Assembly (NCBI GenBank): GCA_963710665.1
Contig: CAVQBC010000004.1
Location: forward strand, 372,001 to 436,000
Direction of reading: 5' to 3'
Length of the DNA stretch: 64,000 nt
Source of the DNA: CAVQBC01 sp963710665
Lineage (GTDB): Bacteria; Actinomycetota; Thermoleophilia; Solirubrobacterales; Solirubrobacteraceae
This document shows positions 53,995-62,594 of this stretch, one piece after another. Below the pieces are notes generated by a model. That model was not told the DNA's origin. It made no database searches and saw only the letters and a list, made by a program, of their open reading frames with translations. The position numbers were made by a program, and so were the translations under genes. Within the stretch, counting starts at the first letter, position 1, and each line of letters starts with the position of its first letter.

Positions 53995-55461
53995 GTGGCT
54001 GAGCAGACGCCGTCCCACCATCGCCGTTCGGCGGTGGACTACGAGCAGGTCGACCAGTCCTACATGGAGAAGCGCCAGCTTCAGGGGGGCGCGGCCGGCT
54101 GGGTGCTGCTCGCCGGCCTGGGGGTCGCGTACGTCATCTCGGGTGACTTCGCGGGCTGGAACTTCGGCCTCGCCGAGGGCGGATGGGGCGGCCTGCTCAT
54201 CGCCACGATCCTGATGGCGACGATGTACACCTGCATGGTGTTCGGGCTCGCCGAGCTGTCCTCGGCGCTGCCCACCTCCGGCGGCGGCTACACGTTCGCG
54301 CGCCGCGCGCTCGGCCCCTGGGGCGGCATGGCCACCGGCACGGCGATCCTCATCGAGTACGCGATCGCGCCCGCCGCGATCGCGACCTTCATCGGGGCCT
54401 ACGTGGAGTCGCTCGGCCTCTTCGGGATCACCGACGGCTGGTGGGTCTACCTCGCGTTCTACATCCTCTTCGTCGGCATCCATCTCTACGGCGTGGGCGA
54501 GGCGCTCAAGCTGACCTTCGTCATCACCGCGATCGCGGCCGTGGCGCTGATCATCTTCGTGCTCGGGATGATCCCGAAGTTCGACGCCTCGAACCTCACC
54601 AACATCGCGCCGACGGACGCCGCGGGGTCGTCGAGCTTCCTGCCGTTCGGCTACGTCGGCATCTGGGCCGCGTTCCCGTACGCGATCTGGTTCTTCCTCG
54701 CCATCGAGGGCGTGCCGCTCGCGGCCGAGGAGACGCGCGATCCCAAGCGCGACCTGCCGCGCGGCCTGATCGCCGGCATGGCCGTGCTGCTCGCCTTCGC
54801 CGCCCTCGTGCTGACGTTCGGCCCGGGCGGCGCCGGCTCCGACGCGCTCCAGGCCTCCGGCAACCCGCTGGTCGAGGCGATGGAGGGCCCGCTGGCCTAC
54901 GACGGCGAGACGGCGGTCAGCCAGCTCGTCAACTACGTCGGCCTGCTCGGCCTCATCGCGAGCTTCTTCTCGATCATCTACGCCTACTCGCGCCAGACCT
55001 TCGCGCTCTCCCGCGCCGGCTACCTGCCCAAGGGCGTCTCGGTGACGAGCCGGCGCCACGTGCCGGTGCTCGCGCTGATCATCCCGGGCGTGATCGGCTT
55101 CCTCCTGGCCACCACCGGCGAGGGCGCGATCCTGATCAACATGGCCGTCTTCGGGGCGACGATCTCCTACGTGCTGATGATGCTCTCCCACATCGTCCTG
55201 CGCGCCCGGGAGCCGGGGCTCGAGCGGCCCTACCGGACGCCGGGCGGGACCCTGACCACCGGGGTCGCGCTGGTGCTGGCGCTCGCCGCGGTGGCCGCCA
55301 CGTTCCTCGTGGACGAGACCGCGGCGCTGTGGGCGCTCGGGACCTACGCCCTGTTCCTCGCCTACTTCGGCCTCTACAGCCGGCACCACCTCGTGGCCAA
55401 GGCGCCCGAGGAGGAGTTCGCCGCCATCGCGGCCGCCGAGCGCGAGCTGGCCGGCAGCTGA
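53995..55461 (+). CDS. APC-family amine/amino-acid permease, ethanolamine-permease-like
   Basis: This is a 488-aa transporter with 12 membrane segments. The first segments (VLLAGLGVAYVISGDFAGWNFGLAEGGWGG) contain the GDFAGWN stretch seen in ethanolamine/amino-acid permeases (Eat-like), and SALPTSGGGYTFARRALGPW is the conserved APC loop. The GTG at 53995 follows a GAGAGGAGAGG leader. It starts an operon for gamma-glutamylation of an amine, so uptake of ethanolamine or a polyamine is likely. The substrate is inferred from motif style and context. Confidence 0.85.
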   Translation: MAEQTPSHHRRSAVDYEQVDQSYMEKRQLQGGAAGWVLLAGLGVAYVISGDFAGWNFGLAEGGWGGLLIATILMATMYTCMVFGLAELSSALPTSGGGYTFARRALGPWGGMATGTAILIEYAIAPAAIATFIGAYVESLGLFGITDGWWVYLAFYILFVGIHLYGVGEALKLTFVITAIAAVALIIFVLGMIPKFDASNLTNIAPTDAAGSSSFLPFGYVGIWAAFPYAIWFFLAIEGVPLAAEETRDPKRDLPRGLIAGMAVLLAFAALVLTFGPGGAGSDALQASGNPLVEAMEGPLAYDGETAVSQLVNYVGLLGLIASFFSIIYAYSRQTFALSRAGYLPKGVSVTSRRHVPVLALIIPGVIGFLLATTGEGAILINMAVFGATISYVLMMLSHIVLRAREPGLERPYRTPGGTLTTGVALVLALAAVAATFLVDETAALWALGTYALFLAYFGLYSRHHLVAKAPEEEFAAIAAAERELAGS

Positions 55462-56789
55462 TGACGGTCGAGGAGCTGCGCAGGGCCGTGGCCGACGGGG
55501 AGGTCGACACGGTCCTGCTCGCGTTCGCCGACATGCAGGGCCGGCTGCAGGGCAAGCGGCTGACCGCCGAGTTCTTCGTCGACGAGGTGGTCGGCCACGC
55601 GGCCGAGGGATGCAACTACCTGCTGGCCGTCGACGTCGAGATGAACACGGTCGACGGCTACGCGATGTCCTCGTGGGACACGGGCTACGGCGACTTCGTG
55701 ATGAAGCCCGACCTGCCCACGCTGCGCCCGGTGCCGTGGCTCGAGCGCACGGCCCTGTGCATGGCCGACCTCACGTGGGAGGACGACTCCGACGTGGTGG
55801 CGTCGCCCCGCCAGATCCTGCGGCGCCAGCTCGCGCGGCTCGCGGACCGCGGCTGGGAGGCGCACGCCGCCACCGAGCTCGAGTTCATGATCTTCCGCGA
55901 CACCTACGAGCAGGCGTGGCACAAGGCGTACCGCGACCTCGAGCCGGCCAACCTCTACAACATCGACTACTCGCTCATGGGCACCGCGCGGGTCGAGCCG
56001 CTGATCCAGCGCATCCGGACCTCGATGGGGGCCGCCGGGATGCCGGTGGAGAACTCCAAGGGCGAGTGCAACTTCGGCCAGCACGAGATCAACTTCCGCT
56101 ACCAGGACGCGCTCTCGGCGGCCGACACGCACGTGATCTACAAGAACGGCGCGAAGGAGATCGCCGCCCAGGACGGCATGGCGATCACCTACATGGCCAA
56201 GTTCGACGAGCGCGAGGGCAACTCGTGCCACGTCCACCTGTCCGTGCGCGAGACCGACGGCACGCCGCTGTTCTCCGAGCAGCCGAAGGTCTTCGAGTCC
56301 TTCGTCGCCGGCCAGCTCGCGGGCCTGCGCGAGATCACGCTGTTCCTGGCGCCCAACGTCAACTCCTACAAGCGCTACGCGGAGGGCTCCTTCGCCCCGA
56401 CCGCCGTGGCGTGGGGCCGCGACAACCGCACCTGTGCGCTGCGCGTGGTCGGGCACGGGGCCGCGCTGCGCGTGGAGAACCGGGCGCCGGGCGGCGACGT
56501 CAACCCATACCTCGCGCTGGCGGCCATGATCGCCTCGGGGCTCGACGGCATCGACCGCGAGCTGACGCTCGAGCCGGCCTTCGAGGGGAACGCCTACAAG
56601 GCCGACAAGCCGCGGGTCCCGGGCACCCTCCGCGAGGCCCGCGACGAGTTCGCCGGGAGCCGCCTCGCGCGCGAGGCGTTCGGCGAGGACGTCGTCGAGC
56701 ACTACCTCAACAACGCGCGCGTGGAGCTCGCCGCGTTCGAGTCCACGGTGACCGATTGGGAGCGCTTCCGGGGGTTCGAGCGTTTGTGA
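55461..56789 (+). CDS. glutamine-synthetase-like gamma-glutamylamine ligase
   Basis: This 442-aa enzyme has the glutamine synthetase I fold. Motifs are FADMQGRLQGKR near the start, ATELEFMIF, NSKGECNFGQHEINFRYQDA, HVHLSV, a GSFAPTAVAWGRDNRT segment and VENRAPGGDVNPYLALA. The front part and the operon (permease, hydrolase, aldehyde dehydrogenase) identify it as a PuuA/GlnA4-type ligase that joins glutamate to an amine, not a housekeeping glutamine synthetase. It overlaps the permease by one base (TGATG). Confidence 0.88.
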   Translation: MTVEELRRAVADGEVDTVLLAFADMQGRLQGKRLTAEFFVDEVVGHAAEGCNYLLAVDVEMNTVDGYAMSSWDTGYGDFVMKPDLPTLRPVPWLERTALCMADLTWEDDSDVVASPRQILRRQLARLADRGWEAHAATELEFMIFRDTYEQAWHKAYRDLEPANLYNIDYSLMGTARVEPLIQRIRTSMGAAGMPVENSKGECNFGQHEINFRYQDALSAADTHVIYKNGAKEIAAQDGMAITYMAKFDEREGNSCHVHLSVRETDGTPLFSEQPKVFESFVAGQLAGLREITLFLAPNVNSYKRYAEGSFAPTAVAWGRDNRTCALRVVGHGAALRVENRAPGGDVNPYLALAAMIASGLDGIDRELTLEPAFEGNAYKADKPRVPGTLREARDEFAGSRLAREAFGEDVVEHYLNNARVELAAFESTVTDWERFRGFERL

Positions 56790-57583
56790 GTGAGGCGCAG
56801 CCGAACGGTCAAGGGCGGCCGGACGCCCGCGAGGGCGCTCCCATCGCGGTGCCGGTCGTCGGGCTGTGCGCGTCGCTGGAGCGCGCCCGCTACGGCGTGT
56901 GGGACGACGAGGTGGTGCTGCTCCCGCGCTCCTACCTCACCGCCGTGCAGGCCGCGGGCGCGCTCGCGCTGCTGCTGCCGCCCGACCCGCTCGCGACCGC
57001 GCATCCGGACCTGGTCCTCGACCGCGTCGACGCGCTGCTCCTGGCCGGCGGCTCGGACGTCGCACCCGCCGCCTACGGCGCGGAGGCCGACGCGCGGACC
57101 ACGCCCGGCAGCGAGGAGCGCGACGCGTGCGAGCTCGCGCTGGCGTCGCGCGCGCTGGAGCGCGACCTGCCGCTGCTCGGCATCTGCCGCGGCATGCAGG
57201 TGATGAACGTCGCGCGCGGCGGCACGCTGCTGCAGCACCTGCCCGAGACGCTCGGCCACGAGGACCATCGCCGCACGCCGGGCTCCTTCGACGACGCCGA
57301 CCACGACGTGCGCCTGCAGGCCGGCTCGCTGGCCGCGCGCGTCGCGGGCGAGACCCGCCACGGGACGAAGTCCCACCACCACCAGGGCGTCGACACGGTG
57401 GGCCGCGGGCTCGAGGTCACGGGCTGGGCCACCGTCGACGACCTTCCCGAGGCGATCGAGGACCCCGAGCGCCGCTTCGCGCTGGGCGTGCAGTGGCACC
57501 CGGAGGCCGACCCCGTCTCTCCCCTGATCGGCGCGCTGGTGGACGAGGCGCGCGGGCGCCTGGCGGCCGGGTCGCGCCGATGA
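56786..57583 (+). CDS. class-I glutamine-amidotransferase-like gamma-glutamyl hydrolase (PuuD-like)
   Basis: This 265-aa protein of the peptidase C26 family has LLLAGGSDVAPAAYG, the nucleophile elbow GICRGMQVMNVARGG (Cys) and LGVQWHPEAD (His-x-Glu), completing the Cys-His-Glu triad. It would release glutamate from a gamma-glutamyl product, as PuuD does for gamma-glutamyl-GABA. The GTG start overlaps the ligase stop by 4 bp (GTGA). The first 20 residues look disordered. Confidence 0.9.
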   Translation: MSEAQPNGQGRPDAREGAPIAVPVVGLCASLERARYGVWDDEVVLLPRSYLTAVQAAGALALLLPPDPLATAHPDLVLDRVDALLLAGGSDVAPAAYGAEADARTTPGSEERDACELALASRALERDLPLLGICRGMQVMNVARGGTLLQHLPETLGHEDHRRTPGSFDDADHDVRLQAGSLAARVAGETRHGTKSHHHQGVDTVGRGLEVTGWATVDDLPEAIEDPERRFALGVQWHPEADPVSPLIGALVDEARGRLAAGSRR

Positions 57584-58956
57584 GCGGGGCGACGCTGTCC
57601 GTGCTCGAGCCCGCCACCGAGCAGGTGCTGGCCGAGCTGCCGCGGGCCGGGGTCGAGCAGGCCGACGCGGCCGTCGCCCGCGCGAAGGCGGCGTTCCCCG
57701 CGTGGCGCGCGGTGAGCCCGCCGGACCGCGCCCGCCTGCTCTACCGGCTCGCTGACGCGCTCGACGCCCGGCGGGAGCCGCTCGCCGAGCTCGAGGCGCG
57801 CAACGTCGGCAAGCCCATCGGCGACGCGCGCGGCGAGATGGGCATGGTCGCCGACACCTTCCGCTACTACGCGGGCGCGCCGGAGCGCACGCTCGGCGAC
57901 ACGATCCCCGTCGCCGGCGGCGTGGCGATGACGTTCCGCGAGCCGCTCGGCGTCGTGGCGCTCATCACGCCGTGGAACTTCCCGCTCGCGATCGCCTCGT
58001 GGAAGCTCGCCCCGGCGCTCGCCGCCGGCAACACCGTGGTGCTCAAGCCCGCCGAGCTCACGCCGCTGACCGCGCTCGAGCTCGAGCGGATCGTGCTCGA
58101 GGCCGGGATCCCCGAGGGCGTGGTCAACGTCGTGGTGGGGCCGGGCTCGACGTGCGGGGCGCGGCTGGCCGAGCACCCGGACGTCGCCAAGGTCGCCTTC
58201 ACGGGCTCGACCGAGGTCGGCCGCACGATCGCCGCGGCGGCCGCGCCGACCATCAAGCGGGTCACGCTCGAGCTGGGCGGCAAGTCGGCCAACGTGATCT
58301 TCGCCGACGCCGACCTCGCCGCCGCCGCGGCGGCCGCGCCCGCCGCGGTGTTCGGCAACGCCGGGCAGGACTGCTGCGCGCGCTCGCGCATCCTCGTGCA
58401 GTCCCCGGCGCTCGACACGTTCATGGACGCGCTCGAGGAGGCCGTCGAGGCGGTGCGGGTGGGCGACCCGCTCGATCCGGCGACCGAGATGGGGCCGCTG
58501 GTCTCCGCCGGCCAGCGCGAGACGGTCGCCTCCTTCGTCGGCCCCGATGCGCCCGTCGCGATCCGCGGCGCCGCGCCCGACGGGCCGGGCTTCTGGTTCC
58601 CGCCCACGGTGCTGTGCCCGGTCTCCCCCGACGACCGCGCCGTGCGCGAGGAGATCTTCGGCCCGGTCGCGGTCGTGCTGCCGTTCCGCGACGAGGCCGA
58701 GGCCATCGCGCTGGCCAACGACTCGATCTTCGGGTTGAGCGGGTCCATCTGGACCTCCGACGGCGCGCGGGCGCTGCGCGTCGCGCGGGCGATCGAGGCC
58801 GGCGTGCTCGCGATCAACTCGAACACGTCGGTGCGCGTGGCGACGCCGTTCGGCGGCTTCAAGCAGTCCGGCGTGGGGCGCGAGCTCGGCCCGCACGCCC
58901 TCGAGCACTACACCGAGCTCAAGTCGGTCTACTACGCGACGGAGGCGCCGGGCTAG
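57580..58956 (+). CDS. aldehyde dehydrogenase (NAD(P)+)
   Basis: This 458-aa ALDH is slightly shorter than usual (480-500). The segments ITPWNFPLAIASWKLAPALAA, KPAELTPLTALEL, FTGSTEVGRTI, the general-base Glu in ELGGKSANVIF and the Cys in NAGQDCCARSRILV are all present. In this operon it would oxidise a gamma-glutamylated aldehyde to the acid (PuuC-type step). It overlaps the hydrolase by 4 bp (ATGA). Confidence 0.92.
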   Translation: MSGATLSVLEPATEQVLAELPRAGVEQADAAVARAKAAFPAWRAVSPPDRARLLYRLADALDARREPLAELEARNVGKPIGDARGEMGMVADTFRYYAGAPERTLGDTIPVAGGVAMTFREPLGVVALITPWNFPLAIASWKLAPALAAGNTVVLKPAELTPLTALELERIVLEAGIPEGVVNVVVGPGSTCGARLAEHPDVAKVAFTGSTEVGRTIAAAAAPTIKRVTLELGGKSANVIFADADLAAAAAAAPAAVFGNAGQDCCARSRILVQSPALDTFMDALEEAVEAVRVGDPLDPATEMGPLVSAGQRETVASFVGPDAPVAIRGAAPDGPGFWFPPTVLCPVSPDDRAVREEIFGPVAVVLPFRDEAEAIALANDSIFGLSGSIWTSDGARALRVARAIEAGVLAINSNTSVRVATPFGGFKQSGVGRELGPHALEHYTELKSVYYATEAPG

Positions 58957-58959
58957 CGC

Positions 58960-59709
58960 ATGGCGGGACGGCTCGAGGGCAAGGTCTGCGTGATCACCGG
59001 CGCGGCCAGCGGGATCGGCGCGGCCGCCGCGGCCCGCTTCGGCGAGGAGGGCGCGGTGGTGGCGGGCGTCGACCTGCGCGACGACTTCGGCGGGACGGCG
59101 CTCGCGCTGGCCTGCGACGTGACCGACGAGGCCGCGGTGAAGGGCCTGTTCGCGGAGGTGCGCGAGCGCTGCGGCCGGATCGACGTGCTGTTCAACAACG
59201 CCGGCATCTCCCCCACCGACGACGCCTCGGTGCTCGACACCTCGCTCGATGCCTGGCGGCGGGTGCAGGACGTCAACCTCGCCGCCGTGTTCCTGTGCTG
59301 CAAGCACGGCATCCCGCACCTGCTCGAGGGTGGCGGCGGATCGGTGATCAACACCGCGTCGTTCGTGGCCACGATGGGCGCGGCCACCTCCCAGATCGCC
59401 TACACGGCGTCCAAGGGCGGCGTGCTCGCGCTCTCGCGCGAGCTCGGGGTCGAGTTCGCCCGCCGGGGCGTGCGGGTCAACGCGCTGTGCCCCGGGCCGG
59501 TCGACACGCCGCTGCTGCGCGAGCTCTTCGCCAAGGACCCCGAGCAGGCGGCGCGGCGGCTCGTGCACGTGCCGATGGGGCGCTTCGCCAAGGTGCGCGA
59601 GGTGGCCGACGCCGCGCTGTTCCTCGCCTCCGACGAGTCCTCGTACGTGACCGCCACCGCGTTCATGGTCGACGGCGGGATCTCGCAGGCGTACGTGACG
59701 CCGGAGTGA
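58960..59709 (+). CDS. short-chain dehydrogenase/reductase (SDR)
   Basis: This 249-aa classical SDR has the dinucleotide-binding TGAASGIG near residues 13-20, NNAGISP, the catalytic Ser in NTASFVATM, and YTASKGG (Tyr-x-x-x-Lys). GIS-QAYVTPE ends the protein. In a gamma-glutamylamine pathway for an amino alcohol, it could oxidise the alcohol to the aldehyde used by the ALDH. This is inferred from context. It lies 3 bp after the ALDH gene. Confidence 0.9.
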   Translation: MAGRLEGKVCVITGAASGIGAAAAARFGEEGAVVAGVDLRDDFGGTALALACDVTDEAAVKGLFAEVRERCGRIDVLFNNAGISPTDDASVLDTSLDAWRRVQDVNLAAVFLCCKHGIPHLLEGGGGSVINTASFVATMGAATSQIAYTASKGGVLALSRELGVEFARRGVRVNALCPGPVDTPLLRELFAKDPEQAARRLVHVPMGRFAKVREVADAALFLASDESSYVTATAFMVDGGISQAYVTPE

Positions 59710-61145
59710 GCGGCTGGAAGGCCGCCCCGTGGCCGGCGCTGCTGGCCGCGCTGCCGCCCGCCGTGGCGCTCGTGCTGCTGCTCGGCCGGGTGCCGCCGGT
59801 GCGCGCGTCCCTGGCGGCGCTCGCCGCCGGGGCGGTGGCGGCGGCGCTGGCCTTCCCGGTCCCGTGGAGCGAGCTGGCCGACGCCCAGCGCGACGCGCTG
59901 GTGACCGCCGCCGAGGTCGCGGCGATCGTGCTCGGCGGGCTGCTCCTGGCCGAGCTGATGACGCGGCTCGGCGCCCAGGAGCGACTCGGGCACTGGGTGG
60001 GCGCGGTGTCGGCCGACCCGGCCCGCCGGGTGCTGCTCGTCGTGCTCGGGGTGACGCCGTTCGCCGAGTCGGTGACGGGGTTCGGGGTCGGCGTGGTGGT
60101 CGCGGCGCCGCTGCTGGTGCAGATGGGCTTCGCGCCCGCGCGGGCCGCCGTGCTCGCGCTGTTCGGCCTGGTGGCGGTGCCGTGGGGCGCGCTCGCCCCG
60201 GGCACGCTCGTGGCGGCGCGCCTGGCCGACCTCGACGTCGACGCGCTCGGGGTGCGCTCGGCGGAGCTGTCGCTGCCGGTGTTCCTGGTGGTGGGCGCCG
60301 CGGCGCTGGGGGTCGGCGTGGGCGCGCGGGGCGCGCTGCGGCGCGCCGGCGAGCTGGCGGTGGTGGCGCTCGCGCTGTGGGCGGGGATCCTGGGCGCCAA
60401 CGCGGTGCTCGGTACAGCGCTGGCCGGCGTGCTCGGCAGCCTCGTGGCGGTGCTCGCGGTGGTGGCGCTCGTGTGGGTCCGCGAGGGGCATCGCCCGCCG
60501 CGCGACGCCGGCGCGGCGCGGGCCGCGCTCCCCTATGCGGTGCTGGTCGCGCTGCTGCTGCTGGCGCGGGGCGTGGTCGCGGTGGTCCAGGGGGAGCCGG
60601 CGGGCGCCGGGGCGGTCGTGGTCAGCCCCGCCCTCGCCCTGCTCGCCACGTGCGCGCTCACCCCGTGGCTGCTGGGCGCGCGCGGCGGCGGCGTGACCGC
60701 GGGCGCGATCCGGGCGGCCCTGCCGCGCTGGTGGCCGGTGGCGGCCACGACCGTCGTGTTCCTCGTGCTCGGCGCGCTGATGACGGTGACCGGGATGAGC
60801 GCGGAGCTGGCGCAGGCGGGCGCGAGCCTCGGCGACGCCTACGTCGCGCTCGTGCCCTGGGTCGGCGGCCTCGGCGGCTTCCTGACCGGCTCCAACGCGG
60901 GCGCCAACGCGATGTTCGCGGCCGCGCAGGCCGACGCGGCGCGGGCGCTCGGCCTCGCGCCGCTCGACCTCGTCGCGGCCCAGAACGTCGGCGCCTCGCT
61001 GCTCACCATGGCCTCCGCGCCGCGGGTGGCGCTCGCGGTGGGCCTGCTCGGCGCCGTGCTCGAGCCCGCCCGGCTGCTGCGCGTCGTGCTCGCCGTCGAC
61101 GCCGTCGCGCTGCTCGCGATCGGCGCCGCGGCTCAGATCTTGTGA
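59706..61145 (+). CDS. L-lactate-permease-family transporter
   Basis: This 479-aa membrane protein has about 13 hydrophobic segments. GVTPFAESVTGFGVGVVVAAPL and FLTGSNAGANAMFAAAQ with QNVGASLLTMASAPRV are signatures of the LctP family (lactate/glycolate permeases). It is the last gene of the operon (GTGA overlap with the SDR). It may export or import a carboxylic acid produced by the pathway. Its 3' end overlaps the convergent acyl-CoA dehydrogenase by 13 bp. Confidence 0.88.
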   Translation: MSGWKAAPWPALLAALPPAVALVLLLGRVPPVRASLAALAAGAVAAALAFPVPWSELADAQRDALVTAAEVAAIVLGGLLLAELMTRLGAQERLGHWVGAVSADPARRVLLVVLGVTPFAESVTGFGVGVVVAAPLLVQMGFAPARAAVLALFGLVAVPWGALAPGTLVAARLADLDVDALGVRSAELSLPVFLVVGAAALGVGVGARGALRRAGELAVVALALWAGILGANAVLGTALAGVLGSLVAVLAVVALVWVREGHRPPRDAGAARAALPYAVLVALLLLARGVVAVVQGEPAGAGAVVVSPALALLATCALTPWLLGARGGGVTAGAIRAALPRWWPVAATTVVFLVLGALMTVTGMSAELAQAGASLGDAYVALVPWVGGLGGFLTGSNAGANAMFAAAQADAARALGLAPLDLVAAQNVGASLLTMASAPRVALAVGLLGAVLEPARLLRVVLAVDAVALLAIGAAAQIL

Positions 61146-62333
61146 CGCTGCAGCAGCTTGCGGCCGATCACCATCCGCTGGATCTCCGACGTGCCCTCGC
61201 CGATCAGCAGCAGCGGCGCGTCGCGGTAGAGCCGCTCGATCTCGTACTCCTTGGAGTAGCCGTAGCCGCCGTGGATCCGCAGCGCGTCCTCGACGACCTC
61301 CTTGCCCGCCTCGGAGGCGAAGAGCTTGGCCATGCCGGCCTCGAGGTCCGAGCGCTCCCCGGCGTCCTTCATGCGCGCGGCCTTGAGCGTCAGCAGGCGC
61401 GCGGCCTCGACCTTGGTGGCCATGTCGGCGAGCTTGAACTGGATCGCCTGGTGCTGGGCGATCTGCTTGCCGAACGTCTTGCGCTCCTGGCTGTAGCGCA
61501 GCGCGAGCTCGAGCGCCCGCTGGGCGATGCCCACCCCGCGCGCGGCGACGTTGACGCGGCCGACCTCGAGCGCGTCCATCATCTGCGTGAAGCCCTTGCC
61601 GAGGCCGCCCTCCTCGCCGCCGAGGATCATGTCCGCCGGGACCCGGTAGCCGTCGAAGACGAGCTCGGTCGACTCGACGCCCTTGTAGCCCATCTTCTTG
61701 ATCTTGGGCGGGACCGTCAGCCCGGGGTTCTCCGAGGCGCCCGGCTCCTTCTCGCAGATGAAGCAGGTCATGCCCTTGTAGGGCGGATCGGCCTTCGTGT
61801 CGGTCTTGACGAGCACGAACACGATCCCCGAGGTCAGCCCGTTGGTGACCCACATCTTCTGCCCGTTGATCTCGTAGTCCGCCGTCGTCGAGCTTGCGCG
61901 CGGTCGACTTGATCGCCTGCACGTCGGAGCCGAGCTCGGGCTCGGACATGCTGAACGCGGCCCGCAGCTCGCCCGTCGCCATCCGCGGCAGCAGCCGCTC
62001 GCGCTGCTCGTCGGTGCCGAACTTCATCAGCAGGTAGGAGCCGATGAAGTGCGTGTTGACCACGCCGGAGATCGAGATCCAGCCGCGCGAGAGCTCCTCG
62101 ACGATCATCGAGTAGGTCGTGAGGTCGAGGCCCATCCCGCCGTGCTCCTCGGGGATCGTGACCCCGAACAGCCCCAGCTCGGCCATCTGCTCGACGATCG
62201 GCGTCGGGTACTCGTCCGCGCTGTCGTAGTGCTCCGCGCGCGGGATGATCTGCTCGTCGGCGAACTGGCGGACCATCTCGGTGATCGCCTTCTGCTCGTC
62301 CGACTTCTCGAAGGGCTGGGCGGCTACGGCCAT
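61133..62333 (-). pseudogene. acyl-CoA dehydrogenase with a one-base frameshift
   Basis: The ATG at 62333 opens an ordinary acyl-CoA dehydrogenase N-terminus (QFADEQIIPRAEHYD, NTHFIGSYLLMKFGTDEQRE, FSMSEPELGSDVQAI). At about 61880 the sequence must lose one base to continue as DYEINGQKMWVTNG; as written the frame breaks. The second half (GLGKGFTQMMDALEVGRVN, ALRIHGGYGYSKEYEIERLYRD, LIGEGTSEIQRMVIGRK) is intact with the catalytic-base region and ends at 61133. Total length is 400 codons plus one base. It is either a recent pseudogene or a sequencing error. The substrate is unknown; methylsuccinyl-CoA is one possibility. Confidence 0.8.
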
Positions 62334-62498
62334 GGGTTCGGGCACCTCGTGGTCTCTCGAAAGGGGCGACGAGGATACCCGCGCGCGACCGCTCAAGTCC
62401 CCGGCGGCCCCTGCCGATCAGGGGAGTGAGGCGGGGACCTCCCTCTCCGACATCCCCCGCCTCCGCCACAGCCGGTCTTCCCCCCGCATCCGGCTGCC

Positions 62499-62526
62499 AC
62501 GGGGCTCCGCGTCAGCGGGGCCCCGT
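62499..62526 (+). terminator. hairpin in a divergent intergenic region
   Basis: ACGGGGCTCCGC and GCGGGGCCCCGT form a 12-bp stem with one T-G wobble and a GTCA loop, followed by TTTAA. It lies between divergent genes, where no terminator is needed, so it may end a short unknown transcript. The rest of 62334-62594 shows no gene. Confidence 0.4.
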
Positions 62527-62578
62527 CGCGTTTAACCGGTCCGGCGTCGAGGGACGACGGCCGCTGGGCCGGATATGG

Positions 62579-62591
62579 TCGGATCATCCGA
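62579..62591. promoter_or_regulatory. 13-bp palindrome at the GntR promoter
   Basis: TCGGATCATCCGA is a perfect palindrome around a central C. It follows a TATGGT box (62574-62579), overlaps the probable transcript start and ends 3 bp before the ATG at 62595. It is a natural candidate for autoregulation by the GntR protein. Confidence 0.45.
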
Positions 62592-62594
62592 TCG

